This document shows, one piece after another, positions 25,901 to 36,421 of a stretch of 64,000 nucleotides of DNA (its first letter is position 1; each line of letters opens with the position of its first letter). A program made the translations under genes and the position numbers. The DNA is from Onchocerca volvulus (lineage: Eukaryota > Nematoda > Chromadorea > Rhabditida > Onchocercidae). Under the pieces are notes generated by a model. It was not told the origin of the DNA, did no database searches, and saw only the letters and a program-made list of their open reading frames with translations. The stretch spans positions 20,980,603-21,044,602 of the forward strand of contig HG738137.1 in the NCBI GenBank assembly GCA_000499405.2, given 5' to 3'.

Positions 25901-27519
25901 CAACGTTATTAATTAAATAAATGTGATGTTATTAATTTCAAAGGGAATTCAAATTCTGTGTGTCCTGATCATACTCCACCCATTTCAAATCAAAAAAGTT
26001 AAAGATGGTGTATTTGTCAAATATGAGATGACATGAGATAGGACAGGTAATTGAAGTCGATGGGTTGGGTGCGGAAAGGCACACAGAATTGAGCATCCAT
26101 TTAAATTGATAATGTTGTTTACTAGAAAGTTTTGCCTAGAAATGAAACAGGTGATGGGTTAACTGCAACACAGATTATCCTCTTCAATGCACCAAAAGGT
26201 ATACTGATTAATTAATTAATTACTGCACATTTCTTTTTCCTTTTCTCGTCCATCCCTATTCTTAACCGTCACCCTAATAAAACACATAAGAAAAATTCAC
26301 TCAAAAAGAATGAAAGGAAGAAGAAGGACGCTTTGACTGATACTTTCTATCATGAATGCTAACAAATGCGTGTGAATTTATCAATGCGAATAAAATCTAA
26401 AAAGTCAGATCTAGAAAATGGACGAAATAAACTTAAAAGGTTTATTCCTTTTCGAATGTAACAAAGAGCAAAGAGAAAAGAAGCAAGATAAAGAAAAATT
26501 CGATCAGATCAAGTTATTTTCAATATAAAATTGCAAATTAATGCGAAACTGATTGCGAATTACCTAAAAAACAGTTAATTTTTAAAAAACCAAAAATAAA
26601 TTGAGTTAAGATCTTTACTTAGCAACCCATTTGCTGAATTATTCACAAATTTATTTTACCTTAATAATGTCTCTTCCAATTAAACACTTATTCTCATTTT
26701 GTAGAAACAAAATACTATCCGATATGCTAGAAAAGATATGATCGATAATGAAATGTGCAGTGAAAGATGTCAAAATATATGATCCCTCGAAAAAAACAAA
26801 TTAACAGTACTGTTAATGCAATGCAAATTTTTTGGATTTAAATAATTTGAAACTATTAATCAGATAGGTTATACTAAATAACAAATCGAAATAAGTGGGA
26901 CAAATCAATTTATTTCATTCTATTTCTAAAAATGACGAATAAACACAACGGAAAAGAAATTACCACTTAGAGTATTATACGGAATTCGAATTTGTCTGTG
27001 AGAAGGAACAGATAAATTTTATGAAATCTATCTGTGTACATATATTGGGAAACAAATTTATTATTAAAGAATTTGTATTTGAAGGTAATTTGCAATAAAA
27101 ATTACCACGAGCGATGACCTACATCTTTATAAGACATTAAATTCGGATAAATATAAAAAAAAGAAAGAATCTGGCAGAAAATATAAGAAAGAAGAGAGAT
27201 AAACTAGTGTTATTTGAAAAGTCCCAATAAATCAAAGTTAAAGTCAGTTTTAAAAAATTTACAGTTCAATGCAAATTTTTAGTTCAATGATTTCGAAGTT
27301 TAAACGATCGATATACCAAAATATGGACTTCAAATAAAGAAATTGATATCATTATTCAATATAACTAAACATCATATGTCTACATCGTTGTAAGTTCATC
27401 AACATTTCAGCATAAACATTTCTCGTCAAATCGGAGAAAGTGCAATATATCAGCACAATGATATTGTACATTATCAGCAGCATCCAGCGGAACAAATCCA
27501 GCTTGCTTCTCATCCATGA
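19982..27519 (+). CDS. Short secreted peptide precursor, two exons
   Basis: Exon 1 (19982-20169) encodes an N-terminal signal peptide with hydrophobic core IFLLVLLC and likely cleavage near LLQTKS. An acidic/helical stretch (DESDV-type, ALIDSFLERAKQ) and a basic end, HHRTH, follow. It stops at a donor (CATCG|GTAGGC) in phase 2. An exon at 27411-27519 follows a clean acceptor (CAACATTTCAG), fits this phase and gives INISRQIGESAIYQHND, then a Gln/His-rich tail ending LASHP and TGA. The product would be about 98 residues. The intron would be 7.2 kb and further exons could lie inside it. No dibasic-amide neuropeptide repeat, insulin or TGF-beta cysteine pattern is visible, so the function is unknown. 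Exon 1 is fairly secure; the link to exon 2 rests on phase and composition only. Confidence 0.4.
21080..21144. repeat. Perfect 17-bp inverted repeat
   Basis: AATTCACAGCCAACATG at 21080-21096 is exactly reversed at 21128-21144, with a 31-base spacer that can itself pair weakly (ATCTC/GAGAT). It lies in the long intron of the secreted-peptide gene. It could be a hairpin RNA or a remnant of an inverted-repeat element. Confidence 0.6.
22661..23161 (+). other. Long open frame of uncertain status
   Basis: About 178 codons are open from 22626; the listed start is a TTG. This is long for such AT-rich DNA. The peptide has a charged N-terminal half (REENGKELFSDESRIQ) and a hydrophobic stretch (IILFLILIIV). 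No ATG start, splice sites or recognised family support it, so it is most likely chance or a decayed exon. Confidence 0.15.
23850..23973. repeat. 31-bp tandem repeat, four copies
   Basis: Units at 23850, 23881, 23912 and 23943, each 31 bases, sharing GAAGCTCGAAAATCAACCTG and then a GCTCGT-type end. The middle two differ at two positions; the outer two are more diverged. Confidence 0.8.
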
Positions 27520-30500
27520 TATTTCAATATATTCGCGAATATCTGAAACAAATTATTGCAAGCAAGAAAAAGTAGTTCCGAAATGTAGCAAATATATGAG
27601 TTGGACGGAATTTTCCTTCATCTCCGATTACGAATGCACTGAGATTGTTCGATCAAAAAGAAAAAATTGACGAAATACTGCATTTTTATTCTAAATTCAG
27701 TGCAAACTTACGCTAAAAGTTCTTATGTCATTTTGAATGGAAGATAATTCTGATTTTCATATAAATGTTTTCAAAGATTCTGAAATTTTCAAATGCACTT
27801 TTTAATTAATAATGAAGAAAATACTATCGAAACATTCTTTCGCAATAATAATTTTGTTGAATCTTTGACATTTGCCGAAGAATGTATGATCTATGATACA
27901 TATTTAAAATATATTTTAAATGCATTTGAATTATTTTAAAAAATGTACTTATTATCTGAGGAAAAAAGATCTTTGAACATTTCGATAATTCCCAATAAAA
28001 AAATGCTCATCATTTGAACTTTGTAGAAAATATCATATTTATCTAACATATAAAATGTCCTTTTTGCAATGAAATCTTTGGAATTTTTAAACATTTAAAC
28101 TAAAAAACTAATAGAAGGTCAAGTTTAGATTACTTTAGTGCTATTAGTTGAAACCAACGCTTGTCACTAAAATGTTTGGGATATTAAATCAAGGTAAATA
28201 ACAAAAAATTTTTGAGAAATCTATGTCTCCAATCGTCTGATCAACAAAGATGCTATTGTCTTATCAACAAAGCACCATGTATAAATGTTATTAAGGTCCA
28301 ACTGTAAATCACCTTAAAGCATTCGTAGAATGTTAAATTACAACATTTCTATTTAATTTAAAGGAGAACAAAATTAATGAAAAAATGCAAAATGATTATA
28401 TTTCAAAACTGAAATTTTTGGAAGGATTCGTCATCATTCTCAATTCATGACTGAAATGGAAAATGAAATATCAATAAGCATAGAAATACTCACGTCACTT
28501 TTGAAAAGAATTTAAGTTAATTCATTCAAATCCCCTAAATTCTTTGTTTTTATATGCTGATGTCTATATAAATAAAAATATGAATGTTCGTTCATTCAAA
28601 ATTTTAAATCTGATATTCTTAAATATGCGCTTTATCTATAAAAACACATGTCTTTTTGAATGCAATGTTGTAAGAAAATTCAAATCAATCGATGAAGAAC
28701 TTGAAACGTTGTGTAGAAATAAACAACGAATACTTACATTTTTATTTTTATAGATATACACTATTTTCACAAAAGCACCAAATCTTCAGTTTGAAAGCCT
28801 GCAGATATAGAAACAAATCTGCGATACATACTTATGAAAAATGTAAAATTATTTACGAGAAGTTTCTTTTACAACTATAATTCTTCTCTAAATGTTTTTA
28901 ACATGTTTTAAAGGCTAAATGTATCAAAACTATCCATTACTTCAATTGCATTTTAATGTGAAATAAAATTTAATATTTTAATTTACTCATTCGTTACCAA
29001 CTGCTTTATTTACCTCTCTTTTTAAAATATCCAAGCATTTAGTATGATTTTAAATTGCATTGCTGATTTCACTGACTGCATACATATATAAAACTACTTT
29101 AACGTTAAGTCTTAAATGCAGGCTTATTCTTTCAGTCTTTCTAGACTTATAGCATTGGTAGAATCACTGCTTCATAATCTGTTTCCTCGAGTGCCTGAAC
29201 ATGCATTTTCAGGCTCCTTGACAAATAATATTCCTTCCAAGTATTAAAAGAAATTTGCTGCAAACGAAGACTAAAACACATCGGTTAAAAAATTGAAAGT
29301 TGTGAAAAAGTTGAAATTACTCCCTTCTCCGCCACAATAGGCTGCTTAAATTTAACCTGTATAAACAATGCGTTCTTAATTTTAAATGGATTTTGAATAC
29401 CTTTTCAAAATTAATAGCATATTTGAAGTATCTTCTAATGACTTTTTGAAGATTCCAGTTTCCATGAAAGCGTATTAGCAATTGAAAACTTTTTTTTTTT
29501 TAATGCTATCCCATCTTATGTTTTCAAACTACATATTTCTTGCAATTAAATAAATAAAAAGATAGTAAACATGTATCACTTTTAAAAACAAAAAATAACA
29601 TAGATAGGATTTTATAAGACTTTGAACAATTCTAAGTAAAATTTTAATAATTTTGAAGAAACACATCACATCTAAAGTTCACAGGAACTAACCATAAAAT
29701 AAAATTGCTATTGCAAACAAAGATCCATGCGCTTAAGAACAATACAGTAAAAATACGAAATTTAATGGACAATCTGGAAACTGATTTCGATTATTCGAAG
29801 AAATATTTATCTGATATAGGAATATAGCCATTCTAGATTATAAAATATTACTTTTTTCTCAAGGAATGCAAATATATGAATTACCGTAAGACCGAAAAGA
29901 TATAATTGTTCTATTCTATTATTTCGCCCAAAGAAATTAGCTATTAATTGAATGCATTCATTAATCTAATTTAGTTCTAAACGAAAGAAATCAAATTTTT
30001 CTCACGAAAAAATTTTGGAAGCTATGCTAATAATGTGCAACAATTCTATGTATATATTTATTTAATAAATAATAATTTTTATATCTCAATAATCCCCACA
30101 ATCATTTAGATTAATTTTAACTAGAGAATAAGCAACGATTTGAACTTTTTGAATTGTACAACTAGTCTCTCCACCATTTTTGGTTTAAGCTTTCGAAAAA
30201 AGCTCATATGGAAATACTAGATGGGATTTTTTATTAAAAAAAAAAAAAAAACTCCAACTGCACAATTCCTAAAATATATTAATTCATATCAGCAGATCAA
30301 AACAGACTGCATCATAGTTTTACCTTTCAGCAATCATATTAACGAAACAAAAATACATCATACTAACTTTGTACAAAAATTTTTTATTCCTTCACTCGTA
30401 AATCATTGTTTGATGAGATTCAATTTAGCAACACGCTGTTTCGATGATGAATTTTACAAATAATATCACAATCATATATCAATTTACATCAGCATATATG

Positions 30501-31125
30501 TCTGTAAAGATAAAATATTCCAATAATAATGAGATGTGTATCAGAAAAAAAAAAAAAAAAAAAAAACGATAAAGTGATTTTGAGCCTAAGACCAATTTAT
30601 TCCTTCACATTTGTCACGATACAGTGATCTTGCTTAACATTCAGCCTGCAATCAATAACATTGAAAAGGACAGAACAAACTCTAACTATAAATTAAAATT
30701 GCAGACTTTATCTTTTCAAAAATAGAAACGATACTTCCTAAAAGTCAAATTTAACTAAGTGAAAACCATCATTAATAATGAAAATCATTAATAATGAAAC
30801 GATTTTAAGGAATTATACTACAGGAATTTATCATGTCATTATGTATTCTTATGGAGCACTTTTATAAATTTTGCAAAAATGCGAAATACAATGAGAAAGT
30901 GGCAGAAACTCATATAAATTGAAAATTATTAAATATATAAATTAACAAGACTAATCCGTTCATCATATATCCCGGTGGTAGCATTACTGCCTTCCGAATG
31001 TGTGTATGATTATCTAAACAAGTTGACAGTCAATAACTAAAAATTCATTTGGAATCAAAACTCAATCCATATTAAAAAAAACAAATATTAACGAAGATAG
31101 TGGAGAATAAACAGAGACGATTATA
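27520..31125. other. No gene seen
   Basis: Strongly AT-rich with A runs at about 30237 and 30546 and a duplicated AATCATTAATAATGAA near 30768-30799. No exon could be supported. Confidence 0.4.
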
Positions 31126-32006
31126 TTAAACAAATGGACGTGACAGCATCTGCACTCGTGCAATCTCAGCCAATGCCATCTGTATCTTTTTTATCAGTTC
31201 TTCGCCATCGACAACTGCTTGTTCAAGTTCACGAGCTGCCTACAGTTGACGTGATCAGTTGGCAAAAAGAGAATGCAAATAAAACAAAATAAATTTAAAA
31301 AACAAAAAATCTCACAACCAAACAGGAAGCAAGGGATGGAAAAAAATGCAAGTTATTTATCAATACATTAGCATGGTAAAAAACCATTCTTTCAGAGCCA
31401 ACATTTCCAGCAGATGCACAATTCATTTCCCATTTCTTAGCTTTAAGATTTAAAAAGAAGCATTGATGAGCCGAACAACTTACACTGGCAGTTGAAAAAA
31501 ACTTACTCGATGCCTCTGTTCATCCATGTTCAATAAAGATGAATCAATTTCTGAATTACTTGCTGCTGGTTCATCTAGTGGTAATGAATCAATCAAAATT
31601 TCAATATCTTTAGCTGTATGTGCAATTGTTGCAGCGAAAAGACCACAGTTCTCTTCTTCCTCTAATGCCTGGAAAATGCAATTCAGTAAAGAATAATTTT
31701 AAAAAGTGAAAAAAACTTTGTTGAAAATTCAAAGAATGGACTGAAGAGCTAAATTAAAAATCCTGATAACGAATTAAGAAATTTTAAATGTGTAGATATG
31801 TTAGCATTAATACTGCATTATGATAACAGATGGAATACATATAACTTAGAGCAAACTGTTAATGCAAATTCAAGAAAATATACTTTTGATGTTCCATTGA
31901 AATCACACGATGGTGCTGTAAGTCGTAAAACTCCAATTGAATTGCACATCAAATTGGCCAATTCGTTAACTAAATCTTGCAGTTGTGTTAAGCGGTCAGC
32001 CATCAT
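31126..32006 (-). CDS. mdt-21: Mediator complex subunit 21
   Basis: Exons 32006-31884, 31668-31507 and 31239-31126 join in phase 0 with GT-AG introns to give 132 residues, close to the usual MED21 length. The N-terminus [20 protein letters not shown] followed by IGVL is the diagnostic MED21 start. [13 protein letters not shown] in exon 2 matches the conserved family core, and exon 3 supplies the C-terminal helix that pairs with MED7. MED21 is a nuclear subunit of the Mediator middle module, which bridges transcription factors and RNA polymerase II. Two ATGs are adjacent at the start (MM). It lies 473 bases downstream of TXNL4A on the same strand, with a trans-splice-like acceptor just before the ATG, so the two may be co-transcribed. 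Confidence 0.93.
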
Positions 32007-32018
32007 ATGGAATTCTCG

Positions 32019-32025
32019 CTAAAAA
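32019..32025 (-). promoter_or_regulatory. Candidate trans-splice acceptor of MED21
   Basis: TTTTTAG, 12 bases before the first ATG, in a short gap after TXNL4A on the same strand. This is what a downstream operon gene receiving a spliced leader would show. Confidence 0.4.
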
Positions 32026-32479
32026 TCACATTACTTATCTTTATAGTGTTATAGTTCAGAGAACTTCAATTAAATTGATAAAGCTGTAAGGGGTGAACAG
32101 GAAGGAAAAGATTATGAAAAAATTAAAAATTAACATTTTGTAAATATATTTATAGGTATCTCCCACAAAAAAGTAAAGGAAACAGACAGACATGAATGAA
32201 ATAATTTATTGCTTAAATTTCCTTTTAATTCTGTAGCCATAATATCATCTCCATTACCAATAATGTTCATAATTCTCCAACATGTCGTTATTTATAAAAT
32301 ATCGAGTGCGTATATTTACAAAAATTAAACATGAGAGTTTGAAATGGATAAATAAAAGTAAACTGTTTTTCAGAGTATTCAAATCGATATGAAATCCATG
32401 ATACAAACATTAAACAGGTAAATCTTTTGAAGGATGAAATGTAAAATGAAACTATGCAAACATAGTATTTTAAAATTAA

Positions 32480-32861
32480 TCAATATTTATATTTGGTCGA
32501 ATAATCTTTCGGAGATACGACAAGACCACGGCCTTTACGGGCGCCTCTGTACACTGTTTCTAAAATATCAATCAATTCTTGTCCATCAGTGATAGGCCAA
32601 TTGATTTTGTTATTATTACCAGTGCCTAAAATTAACCACTTTTGGCAAAAATAAGAACAAATTCATTAAAAATCATTTATATTTGGCGGAGAAAGTTTCA
32701 AAAAATTCGACAAACTCACTGTTTTCCAACAAAGCTGATGACATATTTGCTGTTCTTAATGAGAGATGTTTTGGAGATTCTAGTTTCAAGATAGTTTTAA
32801 TTCACTAAGTGTATAAAAAAATTTGATGTATTCAAAAAAATACAGCATATTTAGATAATTT

Positions 32862-32930
<69 letters not shown>

Positions 32931-33732
32931 CATATTTTTTTATTTTAATGTATTGAAAAATATAAAAGAATACTCAAACATTAATCGATGTTAAGAATAC
33001 TCAAACAGTATACTACAAGTATACTTAATTGTAAAACATATCAAATAATGATCGTTTGTTATTCTTAATTTGAAAATTCGTCAAATATTTAAGAATTATT
33101 CATCCAACCTAAGTCAACCATAATGTGTTTGTTGCGAAAAAAGAACATCACAGTACACGGATCGTACAATTCATACATTTTGTTGAAATCCGGTACTTCC
33201 GTCGTATCTACCAAATATATCACAGCAAAATTTTTCACCTTGTTCGCAATTTTATACAAAGTCTGCAAAAATAAAATTTAAGCCAACAAATATTTACTGT
33301 AAAAATTGAATTAATGTCTTCCAATTGAAAAAAAGAAATGATATCGAAATATCGTCACAAATAAACCAAATCAGTTTAAAATTAATCGGAAATATTTTTG
33401 CCAATTGCTTCAAAAAATGTTTTCCTGCAATGCATTATGGACATGAAACGCTACATGTCTTCAGAATAGGAATGAACTTAATCAATAATGAAATTGTAAA
33501 TCTACATCATTATTCATGAGGTTCTGGAGCAAATAATTAAATAAAATTAGTTAATGTGTTGCGAGGTATAATAAATGAAAGATGCAAACAAATACAGACT
33601 AACTTCATCCATACGCATACAACTTGGATCCCAATCATGACCGAATCGAATAAGCACGACACGATCCTCCTCAGCTAGTATTGCTTGATCCACCTGCCAG
33701 CCATTGCTCAAATGAGGTAGCATATACGACAT
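32480..33732 (-). CDS. TXNL4A: U5 snRNP 15-kDa protein (Dim1/TXNL4A)
   Basis: Exons 33732-33604, 33262-33109 and 32625-32480 give exactly 142 residues, the invariant length of this family. Recognisable blocks are MSYMLPHLSNGWQVDQAIL, VLIRFGHDWDPSCMRMDE, the thioredoxin-fold centre EVPDFNKMYELYDPCTVMF, FRNKHIMVDLGTGNNNKI, and the tail RGARKGRGLVVSPKDYSTKY. The protein is a thioredoxin-fold component of the U4/U6.U5 tri-snRNP, needed for pre-mRNA splicing and acting in the nucleus. The fold lacks the redox CxxC. The introns break after residue 43 and within codon 95, with canonical GT-AG sites. The sequence upstream of the ATG (from about 34.0 kb) is occupied by Wolbachia-derived DNA. Confidence 0.97.
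32866..32927. repeat. (AT)n microsatellite
   Basis: About 30 uninterrupted TA dinucleotides within intron 2 of TXNL4A. Confidence 0.9.
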
Positions 33733-34008
33733 CTTGATCTTTTTTTATGATAAGCTTCCGGTCCGATATGGTGTATTATCAGAAGAATTTCAAAAGAATG
33801 ATCTAAAAACAAAACTGGCATTAACTGGAACCTCTGTACTTCATCTCCAGTCCTCCTATACATCATTGGATTACTTCAAATAGCAAAATCACTAACTTTC
33901 ACTAAAGATAAATCAAAATCACCACATCTCTACTAACTTACAGATTCCCGAAAATTTTTCAAACCATCCCTGTCAACTGTTTTTCATGAAAATCATTTAT
34001 GGCCGAGC

Positions 34009-34381
34009 CATATTTTATTGTTTTGTATGAAGAACAAGCAGTTCTGGAAATCGATTATTTTTGAGTAGTCAGTCATATTCACTGCTGGTATTTCTGGAGC
34101 TTTTGGTTGTTTCGCGAGGGGAGGTGGGAAATACAGGATATATGCAACGTTCAAGTTTTTTCTCTATATACTTACCGGTTCATTATTATTTCTGCTTGAT
34201 TTAGTGCACATTTGTAGTGTTTTTGAGATGTGCGACATACAGAAACTGATCACGTTAATGCCAAGCTTTGATTTTAGAGTGCAACCATTGTTATGGATCG
34301 CATTGTTTGTTTCTTTTACAATAAAAGTACCAATGTTTCCGTTACACACTTGGCTTCCTGACGCGCATATGCAATCGCCAA
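34009..34381 (+). pseudogene. nuoM: Wolbachia-derived nuoM fragment
   Basis: The translated plus strand matches an internal part of bacterial NADH-quinone oxidoreductase chain M: KYRIYATFKFFLYILTGSLL, then DIQKLITLMPSF and LWIALFVSFTIKVPMFPLHT followed by WLPDAHMQSP. The frame is open over about 110 codons from near 34050. Weaker similarity (YFIVLYEEQAVL) precedes it. The match stops abruptly at about 34381, where a different bacterial gene begins on the other strand. It has no start, stop, introns or remaining domains, so it cannot encode the roughly 500-residue proton-pumping subunit. The bacterial-type KVPMFPLHTWLPDAH motif excludes nematode mitochondrial ND4 as the source. Confidence 0.85.
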
Positions 34382-34434
34382 ACTTTACCCTTTCCATTAA
34401 TTTTAGAATCCTTTGGCAAAGAAAACTGAACCAT
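34381..34434 (-). pseudogene. sdhB: Wolbachia-type sdhB 5' fragment
   Basis: The minus strand from an ATG at 34434 reads MVQFSLPKDSKINGKGKVW, resembling the N-terminus of alphaproteobacterial succinate dehydrogenase iron-sulfur subunits. The similarity ends after about 18 residues, exactly where the nuoM fragment on the opposite strand ends. The piece is short, so the gene identity is less certain than for nuoM or coxA. Confidence 0.45.
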
Positions 34435-34721
34435 ACGTTTACCTTTTTATCGTCTAAGCTATAAAAATACCTTCTATTTTGTAAATAATAACATATTTTG
34501 TTATCGTCTACTATACTTTTGTTCAACTACCTTCAAATTAGAATTACAGTTAAAGGAGGTCAAAATCTTGCTTTCCCAGTTTTTTACTATAACATCTTCA
34601 TCTTCTTTTTAGTAGTGAATATCAGAGAAAAACAGCCAGAATGGTTATAATGTGGTACTCAATTAAGAGTTTGATTTATTAGTATAATCCCTTTCATTCC
34701 TCAAAGTAAAGACTTTTATAT

Positions 34722-34841
34722 AGTTACGAGATAGGAAAATTCTTGGTAAAGAATCAAGAATATTGCAACTCAGTTATAGTTTTCCCTGAAAAAGCGATTG
34801 AGCTCAAAGAAAATAGTATAAATAGTAGTAAGTACAAATAG
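34722..34841 (+). other. Unassigned open stretch inside the Wolbachia block
   Basis: Forty codons open up to a TAG, reading SYEIGKFLVKNQEYCNSVIV and then FPEKAIELKENS. The composition is protein-like and it directly precedes the coxA fragment, so it may be another piece of endosymbiont coding sequence. I could not name it. Confidence 0.3.
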
Positions 34842-34843
34842 TA

Positions 34844-35308
34844 ACAGGATGGATTTTGTATCCACCTTTGTCACAAATTGTTCCATCCAGGTGCAGGATT
34901 GACCTTGCTATATTTGCATTCCTTATTGCTGGTATGTCTTCAATTGTTGGAGCAATCAACTTTATAGTCACTATATTCAGTATGCATGCAAAAGGTATGT
35001 CATTAACCAAGATGCCACTATTTGTTTGGTCTATTTTATTGACGTTGTTTATGTTAATTGTTGCTTTACTGGTGCTTGCTGATGATATAACTATGCTACT
35101 TGCTGACCGTAATATTGACACTTCCTTTTTTGATCCCGCTGGTGGTGGTGATCCTGTATTATTTCAACATCTCTTTTGTTTTTCGATCATCCAGAAGTTT
35201 ATATCATTATATTTCCTGCATTTGGTATCGTAAGCAGGTTGTGTCAACTTTTTTTCGTAGACATTGTTTGGTAATATGGGGATGGTTTGTGCTGTGATAC
35301 TAAATATA
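34844..35308 (+). pseudogene. coxA: Wolbachia-derived coxA fragment, frameshifted
   Basis: It encodes the middle of bacterial cytochrome c oxidase subunit [48 protein letters not shown] and [15 protein letters not shown]. After HLF one base is missing, and [15 protein letters not shown] continues in the next frame. A further shift precedes NMGMVCAVIL near 35275-35305. The region before DLAIF also carries two compensating shifts. Both ends of the gene are absent. The DPAGGGDP form is alphaproteobacterial, unlike nematode mitochondrial COI. With at least two uncompensated frameshifts it is dead, and old enough to have decayed. Confidence 0.92.
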
Positions 35309-35314
35309 TAGATT

Positions 35315-35400
35315 GTTAAGAGACTTTTATTAGAAAATAAGAGAAATATTCTTTGCTTAACGTTTACTGATGCTGCAGCGAATGAAATGGAACTTTTGTA
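35315..35400 (+). pseudogene. addA: Wolbachia-type addA/UvrD-helicase fragment
   Basis: Immediately after the coxA remnant the plus strand reads VKRLLLENKRNILCLTFTDA followed by AANEMELLY. This is motif Ia of the superfamily-1 helicases; the CLTFTxAAAxEM form is typical of AddA/RecB-like double-strand-break repair helicases. Only about 28 codons remain and the Walker A motif upstream is absent. The abrupt junction with coxA shows that separate Wolbachia loci were joined. Confidence 0.65.
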
Positions 35401-35528
35401 CGAAACTCATAATAATAACTATAATCTGAATTCTTGCTTCTATGTTTTTGGTTCATTTCTTTTATATTGAGATTAACTTCGGTCTTAACTTTTCGATTGC
35501 AAATCTGTTGCTAGTTTATTGGCTATTA

Positions 35529-35608
35529 GAGTTTTGTTCATTTAGTTTCATTTGCTCTTTTTTTTTTTTCTTTTTTTAAGAGCAAATGAAACTAAATGAA
35601 CAAAACTC
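35529..35608. repeat. Perfect 31-bp inverted repeat with T-rich loop
   Basis: Left arm 35529-35559 begins GAGTTTTGTTCATTTAG; the right arm 35578-35608 is its exact reverse complement. The 18-base loop is almost all T with one C. It lies directly downstream of the Wolbachia gene fragments. Confidence 0.9.
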
Positions 35609-35639
35609 GATATGACTTTCACATGCTTATTAAACATTT

Positions 35640-35763
35640 GACAACAGTTTTTTTGGTAAATCCAACTGAAAGAATTTTATCTATTACGGGAAGCAACTTT
35701 ATTGCTTGATTGCTTCCCGTAATAGATAAAATTCTTTCATATTAGATTTACCAATCTGTTGTC
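35640..35763. repeat. Long near-perfect palindrome
   Basis: Inner arms of 29 bases (35668-35696 and 35710-35738, containing CTATTACGGGAAGC) match perfectly around a 13-base loop. The pairing extends outward through GGTAAATC/GATTTACC and GACAACAG/CTGTTGTC with a few mismatches, giving a stem of about 50 bases. It is 31 bases from the previous palindrome and probably part of the same inserted DNA. Confidence 0.85.
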
Positions 35764-35815
35764 CGCTTGAAAAAGATATAGAAGATGATATAAAAAGCAA
35801 AAACTTAACTCCTAA

Positions 35816-35965
35816 ATACTTACATTGAGCAGAGCTACATTTAAACAAAATGGACTGATCGTTGCTGATAATACTCAATTATTTAACACGATATTTTTGG
35901 AATTACCTCCAAAAAAAGTGTCAGAAAAATCATACCATAATTTTCAGCAGGAGAACATAATTTAA
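35816..35965 (+). other. Unassigned decayed coding-like stretch
   Basis: Forty-nine codons open to a TAA, reading LSRATFKQNGLIVADNTQLF, then TIFLELPPKKVSEKS. Just upstream another frame reads EKDIEDDIKSKNLTPKY, as if one coding sequence had been frameshifted. It may extend the bacterial insert to about 35.97 kb; the gene is not recognised. Confidence 0.25.
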
Positions 35966-36373
35966 AGACAGTAATCTTGAGAAGTAAGTAATCTTTGAAA
36001 GTGAGATTATTCTTTTTTTATATAAAAAATTTATATAAACTTTTCTATAGATAACATTTGAACAGCAGATTGATTGATTGATCATTAAACTTTTTGAGGA
36101 ATCTTCGAGCAGCAATATTATTCTGATATTTGCTGTAGAGAAATAACTGATGTTTTATTATAAAGGACATTTATTCCAATTTTAATTTTGATCCCACTGC
36201 AGTCTAAAGAATCTAAATTAGGACTTTAATTTTACTTTTATTGCTGAGCGAATTTCATTTTATTTAAACATTACATCATCTTTATTTTTCTCACTTTCTT
36301 ATAGTTATCAAGTATTATATGGAGTACCAATAACAGAAAAGGAAAGTGTTGGGTGATATTTTAGAATTCATTC

Positions 36374-36421
36374 CAATACTTGTATTAGGACATCTCTCAA
36401 TACTTGTCCTAGGACATATCT
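36374..36421. repeat. 24-bp tandem repeat, two copies
   Basis: CAATACTTGTATTAGGACAT and CAATACTTGTCCTAGGACAT head two adjacent units. Otherwise 35.97-37.09 kb shows nothing supportable. Confidence 0.6.

Noticed and set aside
34009..35308. Mitochondrial origin (numt) of the nuoM and coxA pieces
   Set aside because: The motifs KVPMFPLHTWLPDAH and [15 protein letters not shown] are bacterial in type, nematode mtDNA has no sdhB or addA, and those fragments adjoin them.
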